A DNA stretch of 52,041 nucleotides from Bacteroidota bacterium. Lineage in GTDB: Bacteria > Bacteroidota > Bacteroidia > Chitinophagales > Chitinophagaceae. This document shows positions 39,044 to 49,069 of the stretch, piece after piece (the first letter of the stretch is position 1; every line of letters begins with the position of its first letter). A program made the translations under genes and the position numbers. Where the stretch lies: positions 1,062-53,102 of the forward strand of contig JABDFN010000002.1 in assembly GCA_013286485.1 (NCBI GenBank), in the 5' to 3' direction. A model generated the notes under the pieces. It did no database searches, was not told where the DNA came from, and saw nothing but the letters and a program-made list of their open reading frames with translations.

Positions 39044-40762
39044 TTATTCCTTTACCAGTTTCACATTTTCTTTATTGCCGTAGGTATCTGTCAATTGTAG
39101 TATGTACACACCATTCAATAATGTGCTCATGTCAATTTGCTGTTTATCATACATCACTATTCCGTTTGTTATTATCCTACCATAAATATCTGTCAAAATG
39201 TAGGAGCTATTTTTTTCCTCTTCCATATTCAATATTCCGTTTACGGGGTTGGGGTATATAGATTTTGAAGTGCTATATAATTCCTGAACAGCTGTGGGGT
39301 TATGCCAAAACTTACTTACATATACATCATACCCACCAAAAGGAGTAAGGTTGGTCACAGTGCTGCTGGGATCGAAATCGCATGTGCCTGCAAAAAATCC
39401 TGATGTCACTATATTATTATTGTAGTCTAATAAAATTGAAAAACCTGCTTCGTTAGATGTGCCTCCCATGTCCCCGGCCCATACATAATTTCCGTTTGAA
39501 TCTAGTTTTGATACGAAAATATCACTGCCGCCATTGCTCAGAATGTATTTGGTTCCGCTACCAGGGTCAAAATCTGCCGTACCTTGAAAATAGCCAGTAG
39601 TATATATGGTATTTCCTAAACCCAGCGCTATTGCATAGGCACCATCATCCTGTGTGCCGCCCATTTGTTTGACCCATTTATAATTTCCCGAATTATTCAG
39701 TTTTAAAACGAAAATATCATAATTACCCATTGAGGTGAAGTTTTGAGTACCCGCCCCAGGATCAAAATCCACCGTACCCTGAAAATTACCCGTTATATAT
39801 ATATTGTTATTGCTGTCCAGTACCAATGCATAACTCATATCGCCCAGCAAGCCTCCTATTCCATCCACCCATACAAAATTGCCGTTAGCATCAAGCTTAC
39901 TTATATAAATATCAGTGCTCCCTTCTGACGTAAGGTTGTTGACTGCAGAGCTGGGATCAAAGTCTGCAGTAGCTTGAAAATACCCTGTGCTGTATACATT
40001 CCCTGCTCCATCTGTTTTTATAGAATTACCCGCCTCATCAGATGCACCGCCCATTTGTTTAGCCCACACATAGTTCCCGTTGCTATCCAGTTTAGAAACA
40101 AATATGTCATAACCTCCGAATGAATTAAAAGAAACTATTCCCGCACCCGGGTCAAAATCTGTACTGCCTTGAAAATTTCCTGTGGTATACACATTACCAT
40201 TATTATCTACACTTATTCCGTTGCCAAATCCATTCGATGTACTTGCAAATTTTCCGGCCCACACAAAATTTCCATTAGCATCTAATTTTTCAACAAAAGC
40301 ATTATCACTTGTCAGTGCGGCAAGGTTATATACCCCTGTACCCGGATCAAAATCTACTGTACCTTCAAAACTACCTGTTATGTATACATTGCCATGTATA
40401 TCTATTGTAATGGCATTTCCTGCGTCGTTAGTGGCGCCCCCTATTTGCTTTGCCCATGTCAGGTTGCCTGAAGAATCAAGTTTTACAATGAATATATCTG
40501 ATTCACCAGCAGATGTAAGATTATATACACCTGTTCCTGGATCAAAATCCGCTGTTCCCCAAAAAGTACCTGTCAGGTAAATATTGCCTTGAGCATCCAT
40601 AGCCATCGACTTGGCCTGGTCATTCATAGTGCCACCCATTTGTTTCACCCATTGCAGGCTTACAAATTCCGCGTAGCAATTACTTTTAGAAAATAAGAAC
40701 GATATAATAAATAATGAACAGCTAAGTAAATAGAATAATCGTATATGCTGTATAGGTTTCAT
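39044..40762 (-). CDS. T9SS type A secreted protein with seven SBBP-like 65-aa repeats
   Basis: Seven tandem N(x)WAKQMGG...GNVYxTGxFQGTxDFDPGxG...DIFVxKLDxNG units; C-terminal IYPNPVNGILNMEEE...GVYILQLTDTYGNKENVKLVKE. Confidence 0.9.
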   Translation of the reverse strand: MKPIQHIRLFYLLSCSLFIISFLFSKSNCYAEFVSLQWVKQMGGTMNDQAKSMAMDAQGNIYLTGTFWGTADFDPGTGVYNLTSAGESDIFIVKLDSSGNLTWAKQIGGATNDAGNAITIDIHGNVYITGSFEGTVDFDPGTGVYNLAALTSDNAFVEKLDANGNFVWAGKFASTSNGFGNGISVDNNGNVYTTGNFQGSTDFDPGAGIVSFNSFGGYDIFVSKLDSNGNYVWAKQMGGASDEAGNSIKTDGAGNVYSTGYFQATADFDPSSAVNNLTSEGSTDIYISKLDANGNFVWVDGIGGLLGDMSYALVLDSNNNIYITGNFQGTVDFDPGAGTQNFTSMGNYDIFVLKLNNSGNYKWVKQMGGTQDDGAYAIALGLGNTIYTTGYFQGTADFDPGSGTKYILSNGGSDIFVSKLDSNGNYVWAGDMGGTSNEAGFSILLDYNNNIVTSGFFAGTCDFDPSSTVTNLTPFGGYDVYVSKFWHNPTAVQELYSTSKSIYPNPVNGILNMEEEKNSSYILTDIYGRIITNGIVMYDKQQIDMSTLLNGVYILQLTDTYGNKENVKLVKE

Positions 40763-40991
40763 AATGGTAATTGTTTTTAGAAATGAAAATGATATTTAGC
40801 TTCAGTGTATATTATTACATATATAGACTTGGCTTTTTTGGATGTTGTTAAAAATAATAATTACATACTAATTATCAAATTGTTGTATGCTTGAATAGAA
40901 ATAATAAACGAAAAAAATAGAACATTTTTTTTGTTTGTATATCTGTTTATGAATGCACTAGCATCAACTATTTATCTCAAAAAGATTTTGA

Positions 40992-41042
40992 TAACTTACC
41001 CCTGCAACTGCGGTAATTTACCCCTCTATCTGCGGTAAGTTA
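40992..41042. promoter_or_regulatory. Candidate regulatory element: two TTACC(n11)GGTAA units at 22-bp period within an outer 9-bp dyad
   Basis: taacttacccctgcaactgcggtaatttacccctctatctgcggtaagtta. Confidence 0.5.
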
Positions 41043-41473
41043 ATTATTCAATTTGCCGGCAATAATATTCCTTCCGAACTTTGAGATTGAAAAGCCATTT
41101 TAACGGCACGGTACAAAACGATGACTTAAAAAATGAAAACAGCATATTCACACATAAACGGGACTTTGGGGAACATAAAAGGAAAGCTGGGGGAACTGAA
41201 AGTGAAGTCAAAGGAAAGTAAAAGGAACTAAATGGAAATCTGAATACCATTAATGCTCATTGATTATCAGGTATTTACACAAAGATTAATCGGTTTAACA
41301 CCTTAATAAAATATTTTACCTCTTTCTTGAAAATTTTTCTTTCAATCACGCTCTTTACATAATTATTATAACTATATTTATTCCTTATCTTATTGTAAAA
41401 AATTACATCATAGTCAAAATACCTATTCAAAAAATCGTTAAATTTATACTACGAAAACCCTTATGATAATTGT

Positions 41474-44400
41474 ATGAAATTTCTTTACACCTTATATTGC
41501 CTTTTATTCATTCCGTTATTGCTTCAGGCCAAACCCAGGGGAGATCAAAAAGTAGATAATTATACACCTCAGGATAATCGTCCTATAGACTTTATTCAAA
41601 ACAAGGGACAATGGGACGGTTGGTTTGCTTACAAAGCCGAAACAGGAAAAGGAGATGTGTACCTGCAGGAAAATGGATTTACTTACATCATAGGTGCTTC
41701 TTCCAATAATGATATGCTGAATGATTTTCATCATGGTATTATCAGAACACCACCGGTTCTTAATTTTCATAAGTATAAAGTAATATTTGAAAACGCGAAT
41801 AAACCCGAAATAACTGCAAGCAAAGAAGCAGAATATTATTTTAATTATTTCCACGGCTCAGACTCATCCAAATGGAAAACAAATCTTCATCCTTACAAGG
41901 CTATTGACTATAAAGGATTGTATAATGGTATAGATATGCATATCTCATCGGTAAATGGCAACATGAAATATGAATTTGTACTGTCACCCGGCGCCGACCC
42001 TGCTACAATAAGGATGAGATATTCTGGTCAGGATGGTATAAAGGTCAGCAAAGGAAACTTAATAATAAATACTTCAGTTGGCGACGTTATGGAGCTAACG
42101 CCTTATGTATATCAGTATGTGAACAATGTTCGTGTCATGGTTGCGTGCAGTTACAGTTTGGAGAATAATGTAGTTACTTACAATTTTCCTGACGACTACG
42201 ATCATACGCAGCCACTGATAATAGACCCAACAGTTGTATTCGCTACATTCAGCGGTTCAAAGGCAGATAACTGGGGATTCACAGCTACATACGATGAACA
42301 CGGTAATTTTTACAATGGCGGCATAGTGCACCTTACATACTCGGGAACTGTGCCATTAGACTCATTTGACATTGCAACATCAGGCGCGTTTCAAACAAAA
42401 TATGGTGGTGGTTCTACGAGTGCCGGTAATGGGTATGAAGATGATATAAGCCTGGTTAAATATAATTCAAGTGGCACTTCAATAATTTGGGCTACTTATT
42501 TGGGTGGTTCCAGCAATGAACAACCACATAGTATGATAGTTGACGCGGCAGACAATCTCATTATTGCAGGCCGCAGTTATTCCAATAATTTTCCCACAAC
42601 TCCAAACGGATATGATACATCATTTAATGGGGCAGGAGATATTATTGTCGTAAAATTGCGGGCAGACGGTGCTGCTTTAATAGGTTCTACTTATGTTGGT
42701 GGCTCAGGCGAGGATGGTACTAATTACGATCCGCATGAATTTGTTTTTGGAGATCTGAAACACAATTATGGTGATGACGCACGTAGCGAAGTGCTGCTGG
42801 ACAAATCGGGCAATGTATATGTTACCGCAAGTACACAATCCACTAACTTTCCTACTACTTCTACTGCTATCAAAACCACGCTGAGCGGTTTTCAGGATGG
42901 CGTCGTTTTTAAATTAAATCCAAATCTTACTTCACTATTGTGGAGTACTTATTTCGGAGGCAGCAGCGATGATGCCGGCTATGTATTAGTATTAGATACT
43001 TCTCAAAAACATTTGTATGTCGCAGGTGCTACTGCCAGCAGCGATTTTCCTACGACAGGCGGCACATTGCACCCAACTTATATGGGCAATATAGACGGGT
43101 ATATACTTAAGTTTTTAAATAGCGGCACCTATGCTTTGCAAAAAGAAACCTTTATCGGGACTTCATCAGACAGTGACCAGGTATATGGCATTGACGTAGA
43201 CCTTGAAAACAATGTGTATGTAATGGGTCAGGCATTAGGCGGGCACTTCCCGGTTTCTTCAGGTGTATATTCTAATGCAAATTCTACTCAATTCATTCAA
43301 AAACTGGATAGTAATTTATCTACCAGTCTTTTCTCAACTGTATTTGGCACAGGCGATGCAACCCACACAGATATTTCACCCGTTGCATTTTTGGTGGATA
43401 CCTGCGAGAATATATATATATCCGGTTGGGGTGGTTTAGTGGTCACCAGTCCTTTTTATAATTTTCCTCCATCTACGGGTGCTACTACTGGCTTGCCTAT
43501 AACTTCAGATGCTGCGCAAAAAACTACAGACGGCAAAGATTTCTATTTTATATGCTTAAGTAGAAATGCGGGCTCACTACTTTACGCAACATTTATGGGA
43601 GGCACCAGTGCAACTGGCGAACATGTAGATGGAGGTACCAGCCGTTTTGATAAATATGGCATAGTGTACCAGGCTATCTGTGGTGGTTGTGGTGGTACAT
43701 CCAGCTTCCCGGTTACTACCGGGGCATGGAGCACGGTGAACAAAAGCGGGAACTGTAATGAGATAGCGCTGAAAATTGCCTTTGAATTGGGCGATGTAAT
43801 TGCGAAAGCAGCAGCGTATCCCAGTACCAAAGGCTGTTTACCATTTATGGTAAATTTTGGCGATAGCTCTATCAATGCAAAAAGGTATTTCTGGGATTTT
43901 GGTGATGGGGGCGTGGATACGGTCAGGTACCCGGTACATACATTTAATAATGTTGGTACTTTTACGGTTCGCCTCGTTATTAATAATCCAAAGGCCTGTA
44001 AAGTGTACGACACTTGCTACCTGAGTATTGAAGTGGATACTAATTTTGAAAGGCCGGGCTTTACTTCATCTGTACAGGATAGTTGCGGTCCTTATATTGC
44101 ATCGTTCACAAATACTTCTTCATATAGCCACACACCCGGTGCATCCGGCTTTACGAAGTTTAAATGGAATTTTGGTGATGGCACTACTTATTCGGGCTTC
44201 AATCCACCAACACATACATTTCCCGGTGCAGGCACTTACCAGGTATTGATGATCATGCTAGATAGTACTGCCTGCAATTCACCTGATACAATAAAACAGA
44301 CGATCAGCATGACAGGGCTGAATGTATTTGCTAAATTCTTCGCACCCGACTCAGTATGTAAAAACACCGACGTTAATTTTACAGATTCTTCAGCAAACGG

Positions 44401-45079
44401 GACTTCTTATGCATGGGATTTTGGTGATGGCGGCAACGCAGGTACTGCTGCTGCCTCGCATACTTTTGACAGTGTTGGAGTTTATACAGTTACTTTTATT
44501 GTTTCAAATCCTGCATCTTGTAACGGAAGTGATACTTTTACGAAGACCATAAAAGTATTAAGTGTTCCTACTGCCGATTTCAGTTTCAGTCCTGCAATTG
44601 CACAAACAAATGTGCCCACTACTTTTACTAATTTATCTGTAAATGCCACACGCTATGCATGGGTATTCGGTGATGGTGATTTAAGTGCAGAAGTAAATCC
44701 CGTGCACTTGTTCAGGCATACGGGCACTTTCAATGTTTGTTTATACGCTCGCAATGCCTCAAATTGTCCTGCTTATTTATGCAGGTTGGTGGGTGCTGAT
44801 GTAAAACCTTTGGCTGATCTACCTACGGCATTTAGCCCAAATGGAGATGGCAGTAATGACGTTTTATATGTAAGGGGCGCGGGCATACAAACCATGAACC
44901 TGAAGATATTTAATCGTTGGGGTACCTTATTATTTGAATCAAACGATCAGAGCATTGGTTGGGATGGAACCTATAAAGGTCAGCCGCAACCTATGGAGGC
45001 ATATGCTTATGTGCTCAGTGTTACCTTTATTGATGACACTAAATTATTGAAAAAAGGAAACGTAACTTTATTAAGATAA
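41474..45079 (+). CDS. Large T9SS type B secreted protein (SBBP-like repeats, four PKD domains, gliding-motility-associated C-terminal domain)
   Basis: FIQNKGQWDGWFAYKAETGKGDVYLQENGFTYI N-terminus; WDFGDGG/WNFGDGT/WDFGDGG/WVFGDGD PKD motifs; LPTAFSPNGDGSNDVLYVRGAGIQTMNLKIFNRWGTLLFES...WDGTYKGQPQPMEAYAYVLSVTF. Confidence 0.93.
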   Translation: MKFLYTLYCLLFIPLLLQAKPRGDQKVDNYTPQDNRPIDFIQNKGQWDGWFAYKAETGKGDVYLQENGFTYIIGASSNNDMLNDFHHGIIRTPPVLNFHKYKVIFENANKPEITASKEAEYYFNYFHGSDSSKWKTNLHPYKAIDYKGLYNGIDMHISSVNGNMKYEFVLSPGADPATIRMRYSGQDGIKVSKGNLIINTSVGDVMELTPYVYQYVNNVRVMVACSYSLENNVVTYNFPDDYDHTQPLIIDPTVVFATFSGSKADNWGFTATYDEHGNFYNGGIVHLTYSGTVPLDSFDIATSGAFQTKYGGGSTSAGNGYEDDISLVKYNSSGTSIIWATYLGGSSNEQPHSMIVDAADNLIIAGRSYSNNFPTTPNGYDTSFNGAGDIIVVKLRADGAALIGSTYVGGSGEDGTNYDPHEFVFGDLKHNYGDDARSEVLLDKSGNVYVTASTQSTNFPTTSTAIKTTLSGFQDGVVFKLNPNLTSLLWSTYFGGSSDDAGYVLVLDTSQKHLYVAGATASSDFPTTGGTLHPTYMGNIDGYILKFLNSGTYALQKETFIGTSSDSDQVYGIDVDLENNVYVMGQALGGHFPVSSGVYSNANSTQFIQKLDSNLSTSLFSTVFGTGDATHTDISPVAFLVDTCENIYISGWGGLVVTSPFYNFPPSTGATTGLPITSDAAQKTTDGKDFYFICLSRNAGSLLYATFMGGTSATGEHVDGGTSRFDKYGIVYQAICGGCGGTSSFPVTTGAWSTVNKSGNCNEIALKIAFELGDVIAKAAAYPSTKGCLPFMVNFGDSSINAKRYFWDFGDGGVDTVRYPVHTFNNVGTFTVRLVINNPKACKVYDTCYLSIEVDTNFERPGFTSSVQDSCGPYIASFTNTSSYSHTPGASGFTKFKWNFGDGTTYSGFNPPTHTFPGAGTYQVLMIMLDSTACNSPDTIKQTISMTGLNVFAKFFAPDSVCKNTDVNFTDSSANGTSYAWDFGDGGNAGTAAASHTFDSVGVYTVTFIVSNPASCNGSDTFTKTIKVLSVPTADFSFSPAIAQTNVPTTFTNLSVNATRYAWVFGDGDLSAEVNPVHLFRHTGTFNVCLYARNASNCPAYLCRLVGADVKPLADLPTAFSPNGDGSNDVLYVRGAGIQTMNLKIFNRWGTLLFESNDQSIGWDGTYKGQPQPMEAYAYVLSVTFIDDTKLLKKGNVTLLR

Positions 45080-45082
45080 GCT

Positions 45083-46111
45083 ATGAAAAAAGTTATTTTA
45101 TTTTCACTCCTTTGTTTGTTTACCTGCACATGTAGGGTATCAGCACAAAGCATGCATTTTTCTCAATATTATAATGCACCTATGTTGTTGAATCCTGCAA
45201 ACACAGCCCTTATGTCAGATTACGATTATCGCGTTGGGGCTAATTTTCGTAACCAATGGGCTACGATCCCGGTTCCTTATAATACCGCATCTGCATGGTT
45301 CGATATGCAGGCTTTCCGTAAAGAAGAAGGAACAGGTTGGTTAGGTATAGGAGGTGCTTTTTTTAGTGACAAGGCAGGAGATGGAAATTTATCACTTACA
45401 CAATTCCAGGGTTTCCTGGCCTATCATAAAATACTCAATGATTACAATATGCTTTCTGTTGGCCTGTCAGGGGGCGCTGTGCAACGTAGCGTAAATTTCA
45501 GCGCACTCACTTTTGATCAGCAATGGGATGGTTTCTCATTCAATGGTGCTTTACCGAATGGAGAAACAGGTTATACTGCAAATACGAATTACACCACCTT
45601 TGGAGCCGGTATTAACTACGCTTATTTTAATGATGCAGCTTATATAAAAGTTGGAGTAGGCGTTGCTAATATCAATCAGCCTAAGGAAAGTTTCTACAAC
45701 ATGAACAATACGGTAGGTATTCGCCCTACATTGAATGTAGAAGCGATACTGAGAATGAGCGATGTTTGGACTATTGATCCCTCGGCTTATTTTACTACCC
45801 AAACAGGCGCTACAGAATTGGTATTTGGCTCACTTGCAAAAGCCGGTCTTAATTCAAGTGCAAAATCCGATGCTAATACCTATGTTATTTTCGGAGCCTT
45901 TTACAGGTTGAACGAAGCAGTTGTGGGTGCAGTAGGTATGGAATGGAGCGGCCTGCAGGTAATGGCCAGCTACGATGTTACAGTATCTGCACTCGGCCCT
46001 TATACAGGCGGATATGGAGCTGCAGAGGTATCCCTGGTATATAAAGGGCTGTATAATTCTTTGAAGTTTAAAGCGCGCCCTAAAATGACCACTAATTGTC
46101 CGCGGTTTTAA
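45083..46111 (+). CDS. PorP/SprF family type IX secretion-associated membrane protein
   Basis: AQSMHFSQYYNAPMLLNPANTALMSDYDYRVGANFRNQWATIPVPYNTASAWFDMQ; 3 bp after the upstream type B cargo gene. Confidence 0.93.
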   Translation: MKKVILFSLLCLFTCTCRVSAQSMHFSQYYNAPMLLNPANTALMSDYDYRVGANFRNQWATIPVPYNTASAWFDMQAFRKEEGTGWLGIGGAFFSDKAGDGNLSLTQFQGFLAYHKILNDYNMLSVGLSGGAVQRSVNFSALTFDQQWDGFSFNGALPNGETGYTANTNYTTFGAGINYAYFNDAAYIKVGVGVANINQPKESFYNMNNTVGIRPTLNVEAILRMSDVWTIDPSAYFTTQTGATELVFGSLAKAGLNSSAKSDANTYVIFGAFYRLNEAVVGAVGMEWSGLQVMASYDVTVSALGPYTGGYGAAEVSLVYKGLYNSLKFKARPKMTTNCPRF

Positions 46112-46189
46112 TTAACATAATTTTACATCTGATTCTTCAATTTAGGGTATTACTTTTGGTGGCATAATTTTGAATTAACTTTTCTATGT

Positions 46190-46885
46190 ATGGAAAAATA
46201 TAAAGTATTACTGGTAGAAGACGATACCAACTTTGGACAAGTATTGAAAAACTATTTAGAGCTCAATGATTTTATCGTCGAGCTTGCCCGTGATGGTATC
46301 TTAGGCCTTGCAGCCTTTCGCCGGGAAAAATTCGATATCTGCCTTCTTGATGTAATGATGCCCAATATGGATGGCTTTACATTGGCCGAGGAAATAAGAA
46401 ATGTTGACCCCGATGTGCCCCTTTTCTTCCTCTCTGCAAAAAGCATGAAAGAAGACATACTCAGCGGGTATAAACTGGGCGCAGACGATTATATCACTAA
46501 GCCTTTTGATAGTGAAGTATTGCTGCATAAAATAAAAGCTATATTAAAACGCAACCAGGAATTGCAGGACAAACAACATTCACAATTCGAATTTATTGTG
46601 GGTTCTTATCATTTCAATAGCAAACTGCGCACACTTACTCATAACGGTTCAGCACAAACGTTATCTCCAAAAGAAAATGAACTGCTGCTGATGTTATGTG
46701 AATACAAGAATGATCTGCTGCCGCGCGAAACAGCCCTGAAGCGCATTTGGGGTAGCGATACTTATTTTAACGGTCGTAGCATGGATGTGTATATTGCTAA
46801 GCTGCGCAAGTACCTGAAAGAAGATACAAACGTGGAGATCGTAAATATCCATGGTAATGGTTTCAGGTTAGTAGCCCCTGAATAA
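46190..46885 (+). CDS. OmpR-type response regulator (orphan)
   Basis: Receiver LLVEDDTNF..LLDVMMPNMDGF..LSAK..GADDYITKPF; winged helix LSPKENELLLMLCEYKNDLLPRETALKRIWG...RSMDVYIAKLRKYL. Confidence 0.95.
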   Translation: MEKYKVLLVEDDTNFGQVLKNYLELNDFIVELARDGILGLAAFRREKFDICLLDVMMPNMDGFTLAEEIRNVDPDVPLFFLSAKSMKEDILSGYKLGADDYITKPFDSEVLLHKIKAILKRNQELQDKQHSQFEFIVGSYHFNSKLRTLTHNGSAQTLSPKENELLLMLCEYKNDLLPRETALKRIWGSDTYFNGRSMDVYIAKLRKYLKEDTNVEIVNIHGNGFRLVAPE

Positions 46886-46895
46886 TATTTGTTGT

Positions 46896-46940
46896 ATAAC
46901 GGCGAGGGGTTCTGCCTATGGCAGAACCCCTCGCCGTTAT
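46896..46940. terminator. Perfect 21-bp-stem hairpin, probable bidirectional terminator
   Basis: ataacggcgaggggttctgcc-tat-ggcagaacccctcgccgttat between convergent genes. Confidence 0.8.
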
Positions 46941-46954
46941 GTATTACAACTGAT

Positions 46955-47293
46955 TTAAATGGTAGGAGTAGTACTTTGTTCTATTGGCTTCTTCATGATA
47001 GCATATATTTCTACACCAAACCCGATTAGCATCACAATAGGCGCTAATGTTATTCGCCTGAAGCTATATATCTCATCATACAAAAACTGGTGAGGGTCTG
47101 CACTCTTACCGCCCGCCATCAGGCAAAACCCTATCAGTATCAGTAATATGCCAATACCCATCCACATATAATTGCTCTTATCAAACAAAAAAGTTTGATT
47201 GCTTACTTTTTTCTGTTTTTTAGGAACAGGCTTGCTTGCAGCTGGTTTTGCTTTTTGCTGAGGAGCCTGTGCAGTTGGTTTTGTCGTTGCCAT
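46955..47293 (-). CDS. DUF3098 family membrane protein
   Basis: FDKSNYMWMGIGILLILIGFCLMAGGKSADPHQFLYDEIYSFRRITLAPIVMLIGFGVEIYAIM. Confidence 0.9.
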   Translation of the reverse strand: MATTKPTAQAPQQKAKPAASKPVPKKQKKVSNQTFLFDKSNYMWMGIGILLILIGFCLMAGGKSADPHQFLYDEIYSFRRITLAPIVMLIGFGVEIYAIMKKPIEQSTTPTI

Positions 47294-47315
47294 AATGCAA
47301 TATTATAGAATAAAA

Positions 47316-48173
47316 TTAATAAAGGTCATCAACATGCATTTTAAGATATTTTACTACTGAACGATGTGTGCTGATCAACGATATAAAGATTCCTAAGAAT
47401 ATAATACTGACCATTAATATGATCAATAACCGGGTGTCAGTAAGCGCTTTCAGTTCAGGTAATTGTGTATACGTGAAAGATATTACTACCCACAACCCAA
47501 TAATAGCTATAACACCACTAATAAAGCCATTGAATATGGCCCTTTTATCAAAGGGCCTTGATATGAACCATCGCGTGGCTCCTACCATTTGCATGGTTTT
47601 AATAAGGAACCTGTTACTGAACATAGCCAGGCGCACGGTATTATCTATCAGGAAAACCACTACTATAACCAGCACTAACGATATAGCCGCGAGTATGATA
47701 CCTATTTTTCTAAAGTTGTTGTTCATTTGCTGTACAACCTGCTTAGAATATGTTACATCCCGTACCACATTACTTTGCAATACAAACTGTCTTATTTTTT
47801 CCAGGCTGTCTTTGTTCACATATTCTGCATTCAGCTTTAGTGCTATAGTAGTAAAGAGCGGGTTATAGCCAAGGAAGTCAACAATATTTTCCCCTTCCAC
47901 CTGGCTTTGCATTTTTATGGCTTCTTCTTTTGTAATAATTCGCGATTCTCTTACAAAAGGTTGCTTATCAAGTATAGCTTTTAGTTGTGCTACATGCTCA
48001 TCTTTCACATTATCATGAAAATCCACATCTACTTCCAGGTCTTCTTTAAATGCACGGGTAAGTGTGCGGCCATTTATTACCAGCCAACCTAATGTGCCCA
48101 TTAGAAAAAGTACAAGAGATACGCCAATAATGGCGTATACATAAGAAGGTTTCGCTTTTTTACCGGTAGCCAT
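47316..48173 (-). CDS. ftsX: FtsX-like cell division permease
   Basis: YVYAIIGVSLVLFLMGTLGWLVINGRTLTRAFKEDLEVDVDFHDNV; four predicted TMs; upstream of DUF3098. Confidence 0.92.
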   Translation of the reverse strand: MATGKKAKPSYVYAIIGVSLVLFLMGTLGWLVINGRTLTRAFKEDLEVDVDFHDNVKDEHVAQLKAILDKQPFVRESRIITKEEAIKMQSQVEGENIVDFLGYNPLFTTIALKLNAEYVNKDSLEKIRQFVLQSNVVRDVTYSKQVVQQMNNNFRKIGIILAAISLVLVIVVVFLIDNTVRLAMFSNRFLIKTMQMVGATRWFISRPFDKRAIFNGFISGVIAIIGLWVVISFTYTQLPELKALTDTRLLIILMVSIIFLGIFISLISTHRSVVKYLKMHVDDLY

Positions 48174-48243
48174 GAATCCTCAAAAATAAAAAAACCATTA
48201 AGATTTACCGCTGTAAATATTTTTAGTTGCGGAATTTAACAGA

Positions 48244-49041
48244 TCATTTCCTGCTTAACAGGCTGGTAAGGGGGTTTCTGAGCTTATCATATCCCATCAA
48301 ATCTACTTTTATGCTCCCCACAATTATCGGGCTGTCAATTCTTACAGGTATATGATTATTGTCGTCTGTTACCCATATCATCATCTTTTCCCCACCGCTA
48401 AAAATGGTTCCTTCTATAAGTAAGGGTATAATTTTAATTGTGTTGAATGTTCCGTATTTCGTGGTTATGGTTTCTTTACCAATATACTTGATATATAAAT
48501 TATACGTCTGATCGTCGAGAAACATATTGAAAGGTATCTTATCTCCGGGCTTGTATTTGTTATAATCTATATTACGTGCATAGTATATAGCCGACAATAC
48601 ATCCTGTATACACTTAGGCACGTTATATACTCCTTTCGTAGAAACAGCCTGTCCTATACTTTGGTTGAATGTAACATTATTATAGATCCTGAAGCCACCT
48701 TCATTTACATTGCGAATGAATTTTACAGGTAACATGGTTTCTATGTCAATATAAGATTCATATTTATCGCGCACTTTATAAAACCATTCATAAGAGTGTG
48801 ATGTTTGGCCGTCACCAACAACATGATATACATTCTTTCCTTCAAACACTTCCTTAGTTGCAGTAAAATTGGCTTCTCCGGCTCCTATCCATATGCGTCC
48901 CATATTGTAGTACACCTTAAAATTCAGTTTCTCTCCGTCCTGGAAACTGGTATTTTTAGTTCCGCAAAAATCTGTTTGCGCGAAAGCGCAAACAGATAAA
49001 AACAATAACAGTGTTGTAAGCAATTTGCTTAACATTCGCAT
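48244..49041 (-). CDS. DUF3108 domain secreted protein
   Basis: FQDGEKLNFKVYYNMGRIWIGAGEANFTATKE; WFYKVRDKYESYIDIETMLPVKFIRNVNEGGF. Confidence 0.88.
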   Translation of the reverse strand: MRMLSKLLTTLLLFLSVCAFAQTDFCGTKNTSFQDGEKLNFKVYYNMGRIWIGAGEANFTATKEVFEGKNVYHVVGDGQTSHSYEWFYKVRDKYESYIDIETMLPVKFIRNVNEGGFRIYNNVTFNQSIGQAVSTKGVYNVPKCIQDVLSAIYYARNIDYNKYKPGDKIPFNMFLDDQTYNLYIKYIGKETITTKYGTFNTIKIIPLLIEGTIFSGGEKMMIWVTDDNNHIPVRIDSPIIVGSIKVDLMGYDKLRNPLTSLLSRK

Positions 49042-49069
49042 ACTAATATTCTTTACAAATACGATTCAT

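Noticed and set aside
41044-41250. 68-aa minus-strand ORF and a 32-aa plus-strand ORF (41133-41231, MKTAYSHINGTLGNIKGKLGELKVKSKESKRN)
   Set aside because: Short and overlapping on opposite strands with no recognisable domain. The purine-biased stretch could be a gene remnant, but I cannot support either call from sequence alone.
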